From NCBI GenBank assembly GCA_012519645.1, contig JAAYPU010000182.1:1-6315 (forward strand): 6,315 nt of DNA, read 5' to 3'. Position 1 is the first letter of the stretch. Every line of letters begins with the position of its first letter. The stretch is from Clostridiales bacterium (GTDB lineage: Bacteria > Bacillota > Clostridia > Peptostreptococcales > JAAYPU01). Made by a program: the position numbers and the translations under genes. This document shows, piece by piece, positions 1-3,704 of this stretch. The notes under the pieces are model-generated. The model did not search any database. It saw only the letters and a program-made list of their open reading frames with translations, and had not been told where the DNA came from.

Positions 1-1
1 C

Positions 2-412
2 CTGTCAGAAGTACCTATTAAACAATATATTGCCGTTACAGGCTCCGTAAATCAAAAGGGGGAAATTCAGCCCATCGGCGGCGTCAATGAAAAGATAGAA
101 GGCTTCTATAAAGTATGCAAAATAAAAGGCCTTAATGGAAAGCACGGTGTCATCATTCCTCATCAGAATGTTAAAAATCTCATGTTGAATGATGAAGTGA
201 TAGAAGCAGTAAAGGAAGGTAAATTCACCATATATGCCGTAAAAAATGTAGACGAAGGTGTTGAAATACTTACCGGCATCCCTGCGGGCACTATAGGTGA
301 CAATGATAAATATCCCAAAGGCTCAATACATGCATTGGTAGACGAAAAACTCAGAAAATATGCAAATGACGCCCCAAAAATAACAAGAAAGAAAAAAACA
401 GAAACCAAATAA
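2..412 (+). CDS. Lon-related AAA+ ATP-dependent protease, C-terminal part (5' end outside window)
   Basis: The frame is open from the window edge and ends with TAA at 410-412, giving 136 residues of the C-terminal Lon protease domain. Visible hallmarks are the stretch VTGSVNQKGEIQPIGGVNEK (fragment residues 12-31) and GVIIPHQNVKNLML, typical of peptidase family S16. The lysine at codon 92-94 (fragment residue 31, in GGVNEKIEGF) aligns with the catalytic Lys of the Lon Ser-Lys dyad; the serine lies upstream of the window. Wording such as IEGFYKVCKIKGL and IYAVKNVDEGVEILTG resembles the Lon-related AAA_32/YcbZ-type subgroup more than classical LonA, though this is from memory. These cytosolic enzymes degrade misfolded or regulatory proteins. 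The protein ends in a basic tail (KITRKKKTETK). It is followed two bases later by a strong hairpin, so it is probably the last gene of its transcript. Confidence 0.88.
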   Translation: MSEVPIKQYIAVTGSVNQKGEIQPIGGVNEKIEGFYKVCKIKGLNGKHGVIIPHQNVKNLMLNDEVIEAVKEGKFTIYAVKNVDEGVEILTGIPAGTIGDNDKYPKGSIHALVDEKLRKYANDAPKITRKKKTETK

Positions 413-414
413 AA

Positions 415-453
415 AACAAAGCCTCTTGATTTTATAAATCAAGAGGCTTTGTT
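415..453 (+). terminator. Strong hairpin terminator after the Lon-related gene
   Basis: A perfect 17-bp inverted repeat (AACAAAGCCTCTTGATT at 415-431 with its complement at 437-453) encloses a 5-nt loop, starting two bases after the stop codon. The 3' arm ends in CTTTGTT, but no long T-run follows on this strand. On the opposite strand the hairpin is followed by TTTTTTATTT, so it would also stop leftward transcription. It marks the left boundary between core genes and the accessory island. Confidence 0.85.
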
Positions 454-464
454 AAGGCTTTGTT

Positions 465-485
465 GGGGACGGAGCAATTTTGTCA
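465..485 (+). repeat. GGGGACGG repeat, copy A (forward)
   Basis: Begins GGGGACGGAGCAATTTTGTC and is identical over 21 bases to the reverse complement of copies B (625-645) and C (675-695), and over 20 bases to copy D (1505-1524, forward). It lies 11 bp after the lon terminator and is preceded by a duplicated GGCTTTGTT (445-453 and 456-464). Confidence 0.9.
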
Positions 486-507
486 TATATAATTAAATGT
501 AAAAATA

Positions 508-516
508 TGGTACAAT
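508..516 (+). promoter_or_regulatory. Possible extended -10 promoter inside the MITE-like element
   Basis: TGGTACAAT fits the extended -10 consensus TGnTATAAT with one mismatch in the hexamer. No convincing -35 hexamer lies 16-18 bp upstream. It would transcribe rightward through the transposase remnant toward the toxin module, and may be the original promoter of the parent transposase. No experimental support is visible here. Confidence 0.35.
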
Positions 517-534
517 ATGCTTAGGTGTTGATAA

Positions 535-621
535 TGTGCTATAAGAGCGAGAAGCTTTTCTATTAGGGAGATAAAAAAAGAAACGGAAATATCCAGAGAA
601 GTGATCCCTAGAATTAAATAA
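535..621 (+). pseudogene. C-terminal helix-turn-helix remnant of a probable IS200-like/RAYT transposase
   Basis: A 28-codon frame, open after TAA at 532-534 and closed by TAA at 619-621, ends with SIREIKKETEISREVIPRIK. This resembles the C-terminal helix-turn-helix tail that many Firmicutes REP-associated tyrosine transposases carry (wording of the type SIRQIERLTGISRGVIQ, from memory). There is no start codon with a ribosome binding site, and the HUH/Y1 catalytic domain is missing, so this is a remnant and not a functional gene. It sits directly against an inverted repeat copy, as expected for such an element. The fragment is short, so the family call is tentative; a non-coding origin is possible. 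Confidence 0.5.
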
Positions 622-624
622 AGG

Positions 625-645
625 TGACAAAATTGCTCCGTCCCC
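625..645 (-). repeat. GGGGACGG repeat, copy B (inverted)
   Basis: Exact reverse complement of copy A; reads TGACAAAATTGCTCCGTCCC plus C on the + strand and continues into ATTGTCATT. It forms the right terminal inverted repeat of the 181-bp MITE-like element. Confidence 0.9.
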
Positions 646-674
646 ATTGTCATTCCACTAGAATTAAATAAAGG

Positions 675-695
675 TGACAAAATTGCTCCGTCCCC
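675..695 (-). repeat. GGGGACGG repeat, copy C (inverted)
   Basis: Identical to copy B and produced by the 50-bp tandem duplication. It is the copy nearest the toxin module, ending about 10 bp before the first recognisable pre-toxin codon. Confidence 0.9.
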
Positions 696-705
696 ATTGT
701 CATTC

Positions 706-759
706 CCGGGTTTAGGAGAAGCGGCCGATGGAATAAATGCACTTATATATTGGTTTTGA
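706..759 (+). pseudogene. Pre-toxin segment upstream of the TNT domain, cut off by an in-frame TGA
   Basis: In the same frame as the TNT gene, 706-756 encodes PGLGEAADGINALIYWF, then TGA (757-759), and the frame resumes GDKLNAGLSAGAAIPFAGW. Together these read as one continuous motif of the kind found just before the toxin tip in polymorphic toxins (PGxGEAxDG...GDxxNAxLSAxAxIPFxGW, from memory). The segment is therefore the C-terminal end of a larger secreted toxin whose trafficking region is missing. Upstream of 706 the sequence is repeat DNA with no start codon and ribosome binding site. A single CGA-to-TGA change could explain the stop. The stop is directly visible; the ancestral continuity is inferred. 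Confidence 0.7.
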
Positions 760-768
760 GGTGACAAA

Positions 769-1260
769 TTGAATGCAGGTTTGTCAGCAGGTGCTGCTAT
801 CCCATTTGCTGGATGGTTTTCGACAATTGGAAAGTTTGTCAATAAAGGCGCTAAAGCATTAGACAAGGCAGATGATATATATGATGCAGCAAAGGCAATT
901 AAGGGAACGAGTAATGCTTCAAAATGGGTTGATGAAGCAGGAAATATAAAATGGCCGGCAAATAATGGTTTTGAGGGGAAACCTGTAATAAAAACTTTAA
1001 AGCCAGGTACATTAGTGGATAGATACGGTAGCGAAACTGGAAAATTTGTTTCTCCTCAAGGAACCCCATATTCAAATCGTGCATTACCTCCTGGCTCTGA
1101 TGCACGACCATATAATGCTTATGAGGTAGTTAAGCCGATAGATGTTCAATCAGGGAAAATAGCTCCTTGGTTTGATCAGCCTGGTGGAGGAACACAGTAT
1201 CAGTTTAGTCAATCAATAGAAGATCTGATTCAATCAGGATATTTAAGGAGGTTGCCATAG
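769..1260 (+). CDS. TNT-domain (NAD+ glycohydrolase-type) toxin module, orphan C-terminal fragment
   Basis: The fragment has 163 residues from a TTG start with AGGTGA (759-764) four bases upstream; this start is a guess because the parent frame is broken by TGA at 757-759. Residues 2-16 are the end of the pre-toxin motif, 20-50 an Ala/Lys/Asp-rich linker, and 62-163 a complete TNT domain (formerly DUF4237). That domain starts WPANNGF and contains DRYGSETGKFVSP, NRALPPGS, PYNAYEVVKPI, the glycine-rich PGGGTQY and a closing SGYLRRLP. TNT domains hydrolyse NAD+ in target cells. By alignment from memory to Mycobacterium tuberculosis TNT, R85, R104 and Q143 match R757, R780 and Q822, whereas N116 stands where H792 is expected and F93 where Y765 is. 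No signal peptide or delivery domain is present. It is followed two bases later by a probable immunity gene. It may be a silent or decaying cassette; the domain call is firm, activity is uncertain. Confidence 0.82.
   Translation: MNAGLSAGAAIPFAGWFSTIGKFVNKGAKALDKADDIYDAAKAIKGTSNASKWVDEAGNIKWPANNGFEGKPVIKTLKPGTLVDRYGSETGKFVSPQGTPYSNRALPPGSDARPYNAYEVVKPIDVQSGKIAPWFDQPGGGTQYQFSQSIEDLIQSGYLRRLP
1245..1251 (+). promoter_or_regulatory. Strong Shine-Dalgarno for the immunity gene, inside the toxin reading frame
   Basis: AAGGAGG lies 11 bases before the ATG at 1263, inside the last codons of the toxin. It is a much stronger site than that of the toxin itself, which would favour immunity protein synthesis over toxin synthesis from a shared mRNA. 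Confidence 0.65.
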
Positions 1261-1262
1261 TT

Positions 1263-1490
1263 ATGTGGAAATTTGTTAAATCAGGTATTGAAGGAGACTG
1301 CGAATTGTTTGGCGTTAATATTTTTGATTATAAGTGGAAAAATACAAATCAAAAGATTAACGTTCTAGATCCTTTATATAATCAAAAGCATGAATTGACT
1401 ATATTTAGCGTTGATATTGGGGGCAAAGTGGTTACTTTCGCAGCAGGAGAATTTAGTAACTGCGTGTATGGATTCTATGTAAACGAATAA
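1263..1490 (+). CDS. Probable immunity protein for the TNT toxin (75 aa, family not named)
   Basis: The start ATG lies two bases after the toxin stop codon, with AAGGAGG 11 bases upstream, the usual arrangement of a toxin and its cognate immunity gene. The protein is small, soluble and cytosolic in character: no signal peptide, no membrane segment, alternating hydrophobic residues suggesting a beta-rich fold. Visible blocks are ELFGVNIFDYKW (14-25), DPLYNQKHELTIF (36-48) and FAAGEFSNCVYGFYV (59-73). I do not recognise a named domain. The immunity role is inferred from position, size and tandem arrangement; such proteins normally bind and block the toxin's active site. Unlike the toxin, it has no visible damage, so selection may be keeping it, for instance as protection against kin carrying the full toxin. 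Confidence 0.6.
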   Translation: MWKFVKSGIEGDCELFGVNIFDYKWKNTNQKINVLDPLYNQKHELTIFSVDIGGKVVTFAAGEFSNCVYGFYVNE

Positions 1491-1499
1491 GCATTGACA

Positions 1500-1532
1500 A
1501 CAATGGGGACGGAGCAATTTTGTCCCCATTGT
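1500..1532 (+). terminator. GGGGACGG repeat copy D, forming a hairpin after the immunity gene
   Basis: An 11-bp perfect stem (ACAATGGGGAC at 1500-1510, GTCCCCATTGT at 1522-1532) encloses the loop GGAGCAATTTT, 9 bases after the immunity stop, and CATTTTAG follows. It contains the 20-nt forward repeat (1505-1524), so a dispersed repeat seems to double as the terminator. The T-tract is short, so termination strength is uncertain. It marks the right edge of the repeat-bounded cassette. Confidence 0.6.
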
Positions 1533-1540
1533 CATTTTAG

Positions 1541-1574
1541 TTAGAGTAAATTTCAGCTATGAAATTTACTCTAA
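1541..1574. repeat. Perfect 14-bp hairpin between the toxin cassette and ymxH
   Basis: TTAGAGTAAATTTC (1541-1554) pairs perfectly with 1561-1574 around the 6-nt loop AGCTAT. It has no T-run on either side, so it is not a typical intrinsic terminator. It lies 62 bases upstream of the ymxH start and would be in that gene's leader or just before its promoter. Its role is unknown. Confidence 0.75.
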
Positions 1575-1636
1575 GTTATATTTAAGGACAATGTTTAATA
1601 TATTATTAAATGAAAAAAATAAGGGGTGAAAACAGT

Positions 1637-1885
1637 ATGAGATTGAGCGCTTTGGGAGAAAAGGAAATCGTGAATTTAACTGATGGCGGGAGGTTTGGGC
1701 AATTGGCAGATGCCGAACTGTTGGTCGATGAAAAGTTTGGCAAAATAAAAGCGATTCTATTGCCTGATTATCGATATCAGAAGGGCTTTTTTTCAGGAAG
1801 AAATTATCTGCAGATACAATGGAGCTCTATTAAAAAGATTGGTAGTGACATTATAATTTTTGAGGATGAAGAACATTTGGATTAA
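1637..1885 (+). CDS. ymxH: YlmC/YmxH family sporulation protein (PRC-barrel fold)
   Basis: The protein has 82 residues starting MRLSALGEKEIVNL and continuing GGRFGQLADAELLVDEKFGKIKAILLP, the typical pattern of the YlmC/YmxH PRC-barrel family (about 80-85 residues). The ATG at 1637 is preferred because AGGGGTGA (1622-1629) lies 7 bases upstream; an in-frame ATG at 1610 would add nine residues but has no ribosome binding site. The C-terminal part (IQWSSIKKIGSDIIIF) is the expected last barrel strand, followed by an acidic tail EDEEHLD. Members are small cytosolic proteins associated with spore formers; their biochemical role is not established. In B. subtilis ymxH lies upstream of the spoVF-dap-tepA-spoIIIE genes, so the position here before tepA agrees. 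YlmC and YmxH are hard to separate on sequence alone, so the symbol rests mainly on context. No clear promoter could be assigned. Confidence 0.85.
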   Translation: MRLSALGEKEIVNLTDGGRFGQLADAELLVDEKFGKIKAILLPDYRYQKGFFSGRNYLQIQWSSIKKIGSDIIIFEDEEHLD

Positions 1886-1956
1886 CTTAGATAGGTCTCA
1901 GGTCTCCGGCTGCAGGAAAAGTAATTAGTGATTAGTGTTTTCGGTCCGGCTTAGCG

Positions 1957-2024
1957 TGTCATTGCAAACGAAGCGTGGCAATCCCAATCAGATCGCCACG
2001 TCGCTGTCGCTCCTCGCGATGACA
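1957..2024. repeat. Dispersed-type palindromic repeat (TGTCATTGC ... GCGATGACA)
   Basis: A 68-bp imperfect palindrome with outer arms TGTCATTGC / GCGATGACA and inner arms CGTGGCAATC (1974-1983) / GATCGCCACG (1991-2000) around a 7-nt loop. It is clearly more GC-rich than its surroundings. I recognise the type GTCATTGCGAGGAGCG...ACGTGGCAATC as a palindromic repeat scattered through the intergenic regions of many unrelated bacteria, from memory. Its mobilising mechanism is not known to me. Only one copy lies in this window. Confidence 0.75.
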
Positions 2025-2061
2025 AACTAAAAATATCAATTGAAAATTGAAAGATGGTGAA

Positions 2062-2155
2062 GAAATTTGACTATTCAAATTTCAACCTTAACTGTCAGTT
2101 GGCAGTAGAAATCTATGAATAAAATTCATGATTTCCTTGCATAAGTTCGCCAACT
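2062..2155. repeat. Cluster of three inverted repeats in the tepA upstream spacer
   Basis: First, GAAATTTGA-CTAT-TCAAATTTC (2062-2083) is a perfect 9-bp stem with a 4-nt loop. Second, AACTG-T-CAGTT (2090-2100). Third, a nested structure: AGTTGGC (2097-2103) pairs with GCCAACT (2149-2155), enclosing GAAATC-T-ATGAAT (2108-2120) against ATTCAT-GATTTC (2124-2135). They may be decayed mobile elements or a structured RNA; I could match no known RNA family. Confidence 0.6.
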
Positions 2156-2293
2156 ATTTGTTTCAAAATAGGGCGAGCTAAGAGCAGTAATCAGTTTTTT
2201 TACTTACCCTACTCCGCAGGAGTATATTTACACTACTTCGATGAAGCTATTATTTACTTTAGTACTGAATAGCTGTTTAGATTTGGGAAAGAA

Positions 2294-2299
2294 TATAAT
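2294..2299 (+). promoter_or_regulatory. Possible -10 element for tepA-DUF3189
   Basis: TATAAT lies 26 bases upstream of the ATG, leaving a short leader that contains the ribosome binding site. No good -35 hexamer is found 16-18 bp upstream, so either an activator or a different sigma factor is needed, or the match is chance. Confidence 0.35.
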
Positions 2300-2325
2300 T
2301 AATACGTTCTAACGGAGGTAAGAAA

Positions 2326-3051
2326 ATGAAGGATGAGAAAAATATGATCAAGTTTACTTCAGAGGAAGAAAATGAGGAAGATAAGGAAAAGAATAAAGAA
2401 GAAGAATCAACACCTCAGGATAATATAAATAACTTCGGAGTTTTAAACAGCCCTTTTAATTTTGATACTGATATACAATATATTAATATAATTGGCCATA
2501 TCGAAGGTCATAATGTTCTGCCAAGCCAAAATAAGTCTACGAAATATGAGCATATTATTCCCCAATTAATTGCAGTTGAAGAAAACCCGCGAGTAAAAGG
2601 ATTGTTGATAATACTAAATACTGTGGGCGGTGATGTTGAAGCCGGTTTAGCCATTGCTGAGCTTATTGCGACGCTTTCTAAGCCCACCGTATCCATCGTA
2701 TTAGGAGGAGGGCATAGTATAGGTGTTCCTCTCGCTACTGCAAGTGAATATTCATTCATAGCCGAAACAGCAACTATGACATTACATCCGATTCGGTATA
2801 ACGGCTTAGTAATAGGAGCTGAGCAGACATATAATTATTTCAGGAAAATGCAGGATAGGATAATAAATTTCATTGTTCGTACGACAAATGTTGAAAGAAG
2901 CACAATAATTGAGTTGATGAATGAGACTGATGAAATAGCTAATGATGTTGGTACGATTCTTGTTGGCAAGGAAGCAGTGGATATTGGGCTTATTAATGAA
3001 GTCGGAGGATTAAAGCAGGCTCTGGCAAAATTGAAAGGTATGATCAAATAG
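2326..3051 (+). CDS. tepA: TepA-like ClpP-fold serine peptidase (YmfB family)
   Basis: The protein has 241 residues with GGAGG (2314-2318) 7 bases before the ATG. Residues 11-30 are a highly charged, Glu/Lys-rich leader, and 45-240 form the ClpP/crotonase-type domain. Catalytic candidates are Ser131 in GGGHSIGVPLA, His154 in TATMTLHP and Asp207 in IANDVGT, in the order and spacing of the ClpP Ser-His-Asp triad. NTVGGDVEAGLAIAELI (98-114) is the oxyanion-side glycine motif, and GLVIGAEQTYNYFRKMQDRI is close to the B. subtilis TepA sequence as I remember it. TepA was named translocation-enhancing protein; its physiological substrate is unclear. No signal peptide or membrane segment is visible, so it is probably cytosolic. 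It is followed 25 bases later by the DUF3189 gene, probably in one operon, and its place in the ymxH-spoIIIE neighbourhood matches Bacillus. Confidence 0.9.
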   Translation: MKDEKNMIKFTSEEENEEDKEKNKEEESTPQDNINNFGVLNSPFNFDTDIQYINIIGHIEGHNVLPSQNKSTKYEHIIPQLIAVEENPRVKGLLIILNTVGGDVEAGLAIAELIATLSKPTVSIVLGGGHSIGVPLATASEYSFIAETATMTLHPIRYNGLVIGAEQTYNYFRKMQDRIINFIVRTTNVERSTIIELMNETDEIANDVGTILVGKEAVDIGLINEVGGLKQALAKLKGMIK

Positions 3052-3076
3052 TCTGTAAAAAGGAAAAATTCAAGCT

Positions 3077-3583
3077 ATGATTTACATTTATAATTGTTAT
3101 GGTGGCACACATTCGTCAGTATTAGCTTCCGCATATCACTTAAACATGCTTGACCGAAATCGTCCGCCGACAAAAGAAGAAATTTTAAGTATTCCATTAT
3201 TTAATAAATTGACCTATGGTAATATAGGAGAATTCTTTTATCATGGTACCGATGAAGATGGAAACAGTATTTATACCTGCGGGCGCGGGATGGAAAAGCA
3301 TATGATTGCTGCTTTATACAATTTGGCAACCATGCTGGAAAAAGAAGAAAAATTGAAAGAAAAAATAGCCTTTTCAATAACATCACCAACGGTTCCATTG
3401 GCAATGACTTTAGGAGGATTGATATCACGATGGCTGAAGGTTGATTTTATCGGAGTGCCTCTTCTTATCATTGGAGCAAAGCAAAGCTACAAAAAAATTA
3501 TTAAGCTTGTAGAAAAAACAAAAAAGGCTCTTAAAAACTCAGAGTCCCAAATTATAATATTGGATAATACTGAATTTAAGTAA
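3077..3583 (+). CDS. DUF3189 family protein of unknown function
   Basis: The protein has 168 residues starting MIYIYNCYGGTHSSVLAS, the characteristic opening of the DUF3189 family in Clostridia and related spore formers. A beta strand followed by the Gly/Thr/His/Ser-rich loop CYGGTHSS (7-14) suggests a Rossmann-like fold with a possible ligand site, but it is not a canonical Walker A motif. A second conserved-looking block is YHGTDEDGNSIYTCGRG (55-71). The C-terminal half has a hydrophobic stretch (FIGVPLLIIGAKQSY) and a Lys-rich helix. No signal peptide or certain membrane helix is present. AAAAAGGA (3057-3064) precedes the ATG by 12 bases, a rather long spacing. It lies 25 bases after tepA and ends before a terminator, so tepA and this gene probably form a two-gene unit. 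In B. subtilis the small ylzJ gene occupies this slot. Function cannot be assigned. Confidence 0.82.
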   Translation: MIYIYNCYGGTHSSVLASAYHLNMLDRNRPPTKEEILSIPLFNKLTYGNIGEFFYHGTDEDGNSIYTCGRGMEKHMIAALYNLATMLEKEEKLKEKIAFSITSPTVPLAMTLGGLISRWLKVDFIGVPLLIIGAKQSYKKIIKLVEKTKKALKNSESQIIILDNTEFK

Positions 3584-3589
3584 ATTACG

Positions 3590-3634
3590 ACAGCTGAAAC
3601 TAATTGCAATGTTTTAGCTGTTATTTATTTCTTT
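3590..3634 (+). terminator. Intrinsic terminator after the DUF3189 gene
   Basis: ACAGCTGAAAC (3590-3600) pairs with GTTTTAGCTGT (3611-3621) over 11 bp with one G-T wobble and a 10-nt loop, followed by the T-rich tail TATTTATTTCTTTC. It separates the tepA-DUF3189 unit from uppP. Confidence 0.8.
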
Positions 3635-3638
3635 CTAA

Positions 3639-3667
3639 TAGAATATATGCAAATGCTATGATATAAT
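3639..3667 (+). promoter_or_regulatory. Probable sigma-A-type promoter of uppP (extended -10)
   Basis: TGATATAAT (3659-3667) is a perfect extended -10 motif. A weak -35-like TAGAAT (3639-3644) lies 17 bp upstream of the hexamer. Transcription would begin around 3674, giving a leader of roughly 30 bases to the TTG start, directly after the preceding terminator. Confidence 0.65.
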
Positions 3668-3704
3668 CTTATGAGATAGAGAGACAGATTGGGGGAATTT
3701 AAAT

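Larger units (their letters stand above)
465..645. mobile_element. MITE-like element with 21-bp perfect terminal inverted repeats
   Basis: The 21 bases at 465-485 (starting GGGGACGGAGCAATTTTGTC) recur as an exact reverse complement at 625-645, bounding 181 bp. Inside are an extended -10 promoter motif near the left end and a short reading frame (535-621) resembling the C-terminus of an IS200-like/RAYT transposase. I read this as an internally deleted derivative of a REP-associated transposase element, retaining both ends and losing the catalytic part. The repeat symmetry is seen directly; the mobile origin is inferred. Similar GGGGACGG...TTTTGTC repeats are, from memory, scattered in many Firmicutes genomes. 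Confidence 0.6.
608..707. repeat. 50-bp tandem duplication (two units)
   Basis: Positions 608-656 and 658-706 are identical over 49 bases with a period of 50. Each unit starts CTAGAATTAAATAAAGG and ends in CCCCATTGTCATTCC, so it contains the last transposase-remnant codons plus a full inverted GGGGACGG repeat. Because 50 is not a multiple of three, the second unit shifts frame relative to the first. The right unit abuts the toxin-derived sequence exactly at CCGGGT (706-711). Confidence 0.95.
1886..2325. other. 440-bp non-coding spacer rich in short repeats and palindromes
   Basis: I see no gene with a plausible start and ribosome binding site on either strand. It holds a tandem AGGTCTC pair (1893-1906), a tandem ATTAGTG pair around 1924-1937, the 68-bp palindromic repeat (1957-2024), a cluster of hairpins (2062-2155), the small hairpin TACTCC-GCA-GGAGTA (2210-2224), an AGCTATT/AATAGCT pair (2245-2251, 2268-2274) and a possible promoter before tepA. 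The patchwork looks like layered insertions of small repetitive elements. Confidence 0.7.

Noticed and set aside
608..707. Possible CRISPR array
   Set aside because: There are only two directly abutting units with no spacers, so it is a tandem duplication.
757..771. GGTGACAAATTG resembles the repeat arm GGTGACAAAATTG and could be a fifth repeat copy
   Set aside because: The bases encode GDKLNAG, a motif expected from the toxin family, and the similarity stops at 12 bases with one gap; chance is likelier.
483..866. 127-codon minus-strand open frame across the repeats and toxin start
   Set aside because: It runs through the repeat array and antisense to recognisable toxin codons, has no family resemblance, and reflects repeat composition.
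1582..1606. Promoter for ymxH (TATTAT at 1601-1606)
   Set aside because: No acceptable -35 at normal spacing and no clear sporulation sigma consensus; too weak in such AT-rich DNA.
1610..1636. Upstream ATG for ymxH adding nine residues
   Set aside because: It has no ribosome binding site and the family starts at MRLS; AGGGGTGA is well placed for the ATG at 1637.
2210..2224. TACTCC-GCA-GGAGTA as a terminator
   Set aside because: The stem is only 6 bp and no T-run follows; the T-run at about 2195-2201 lies upstream of it.
1886..2325. Riboswitch, T-box or tRNA in the long spacer
   Set aside because: I found no T-box core, tRNA-like cloverleaf or familiar riboswitch motif.
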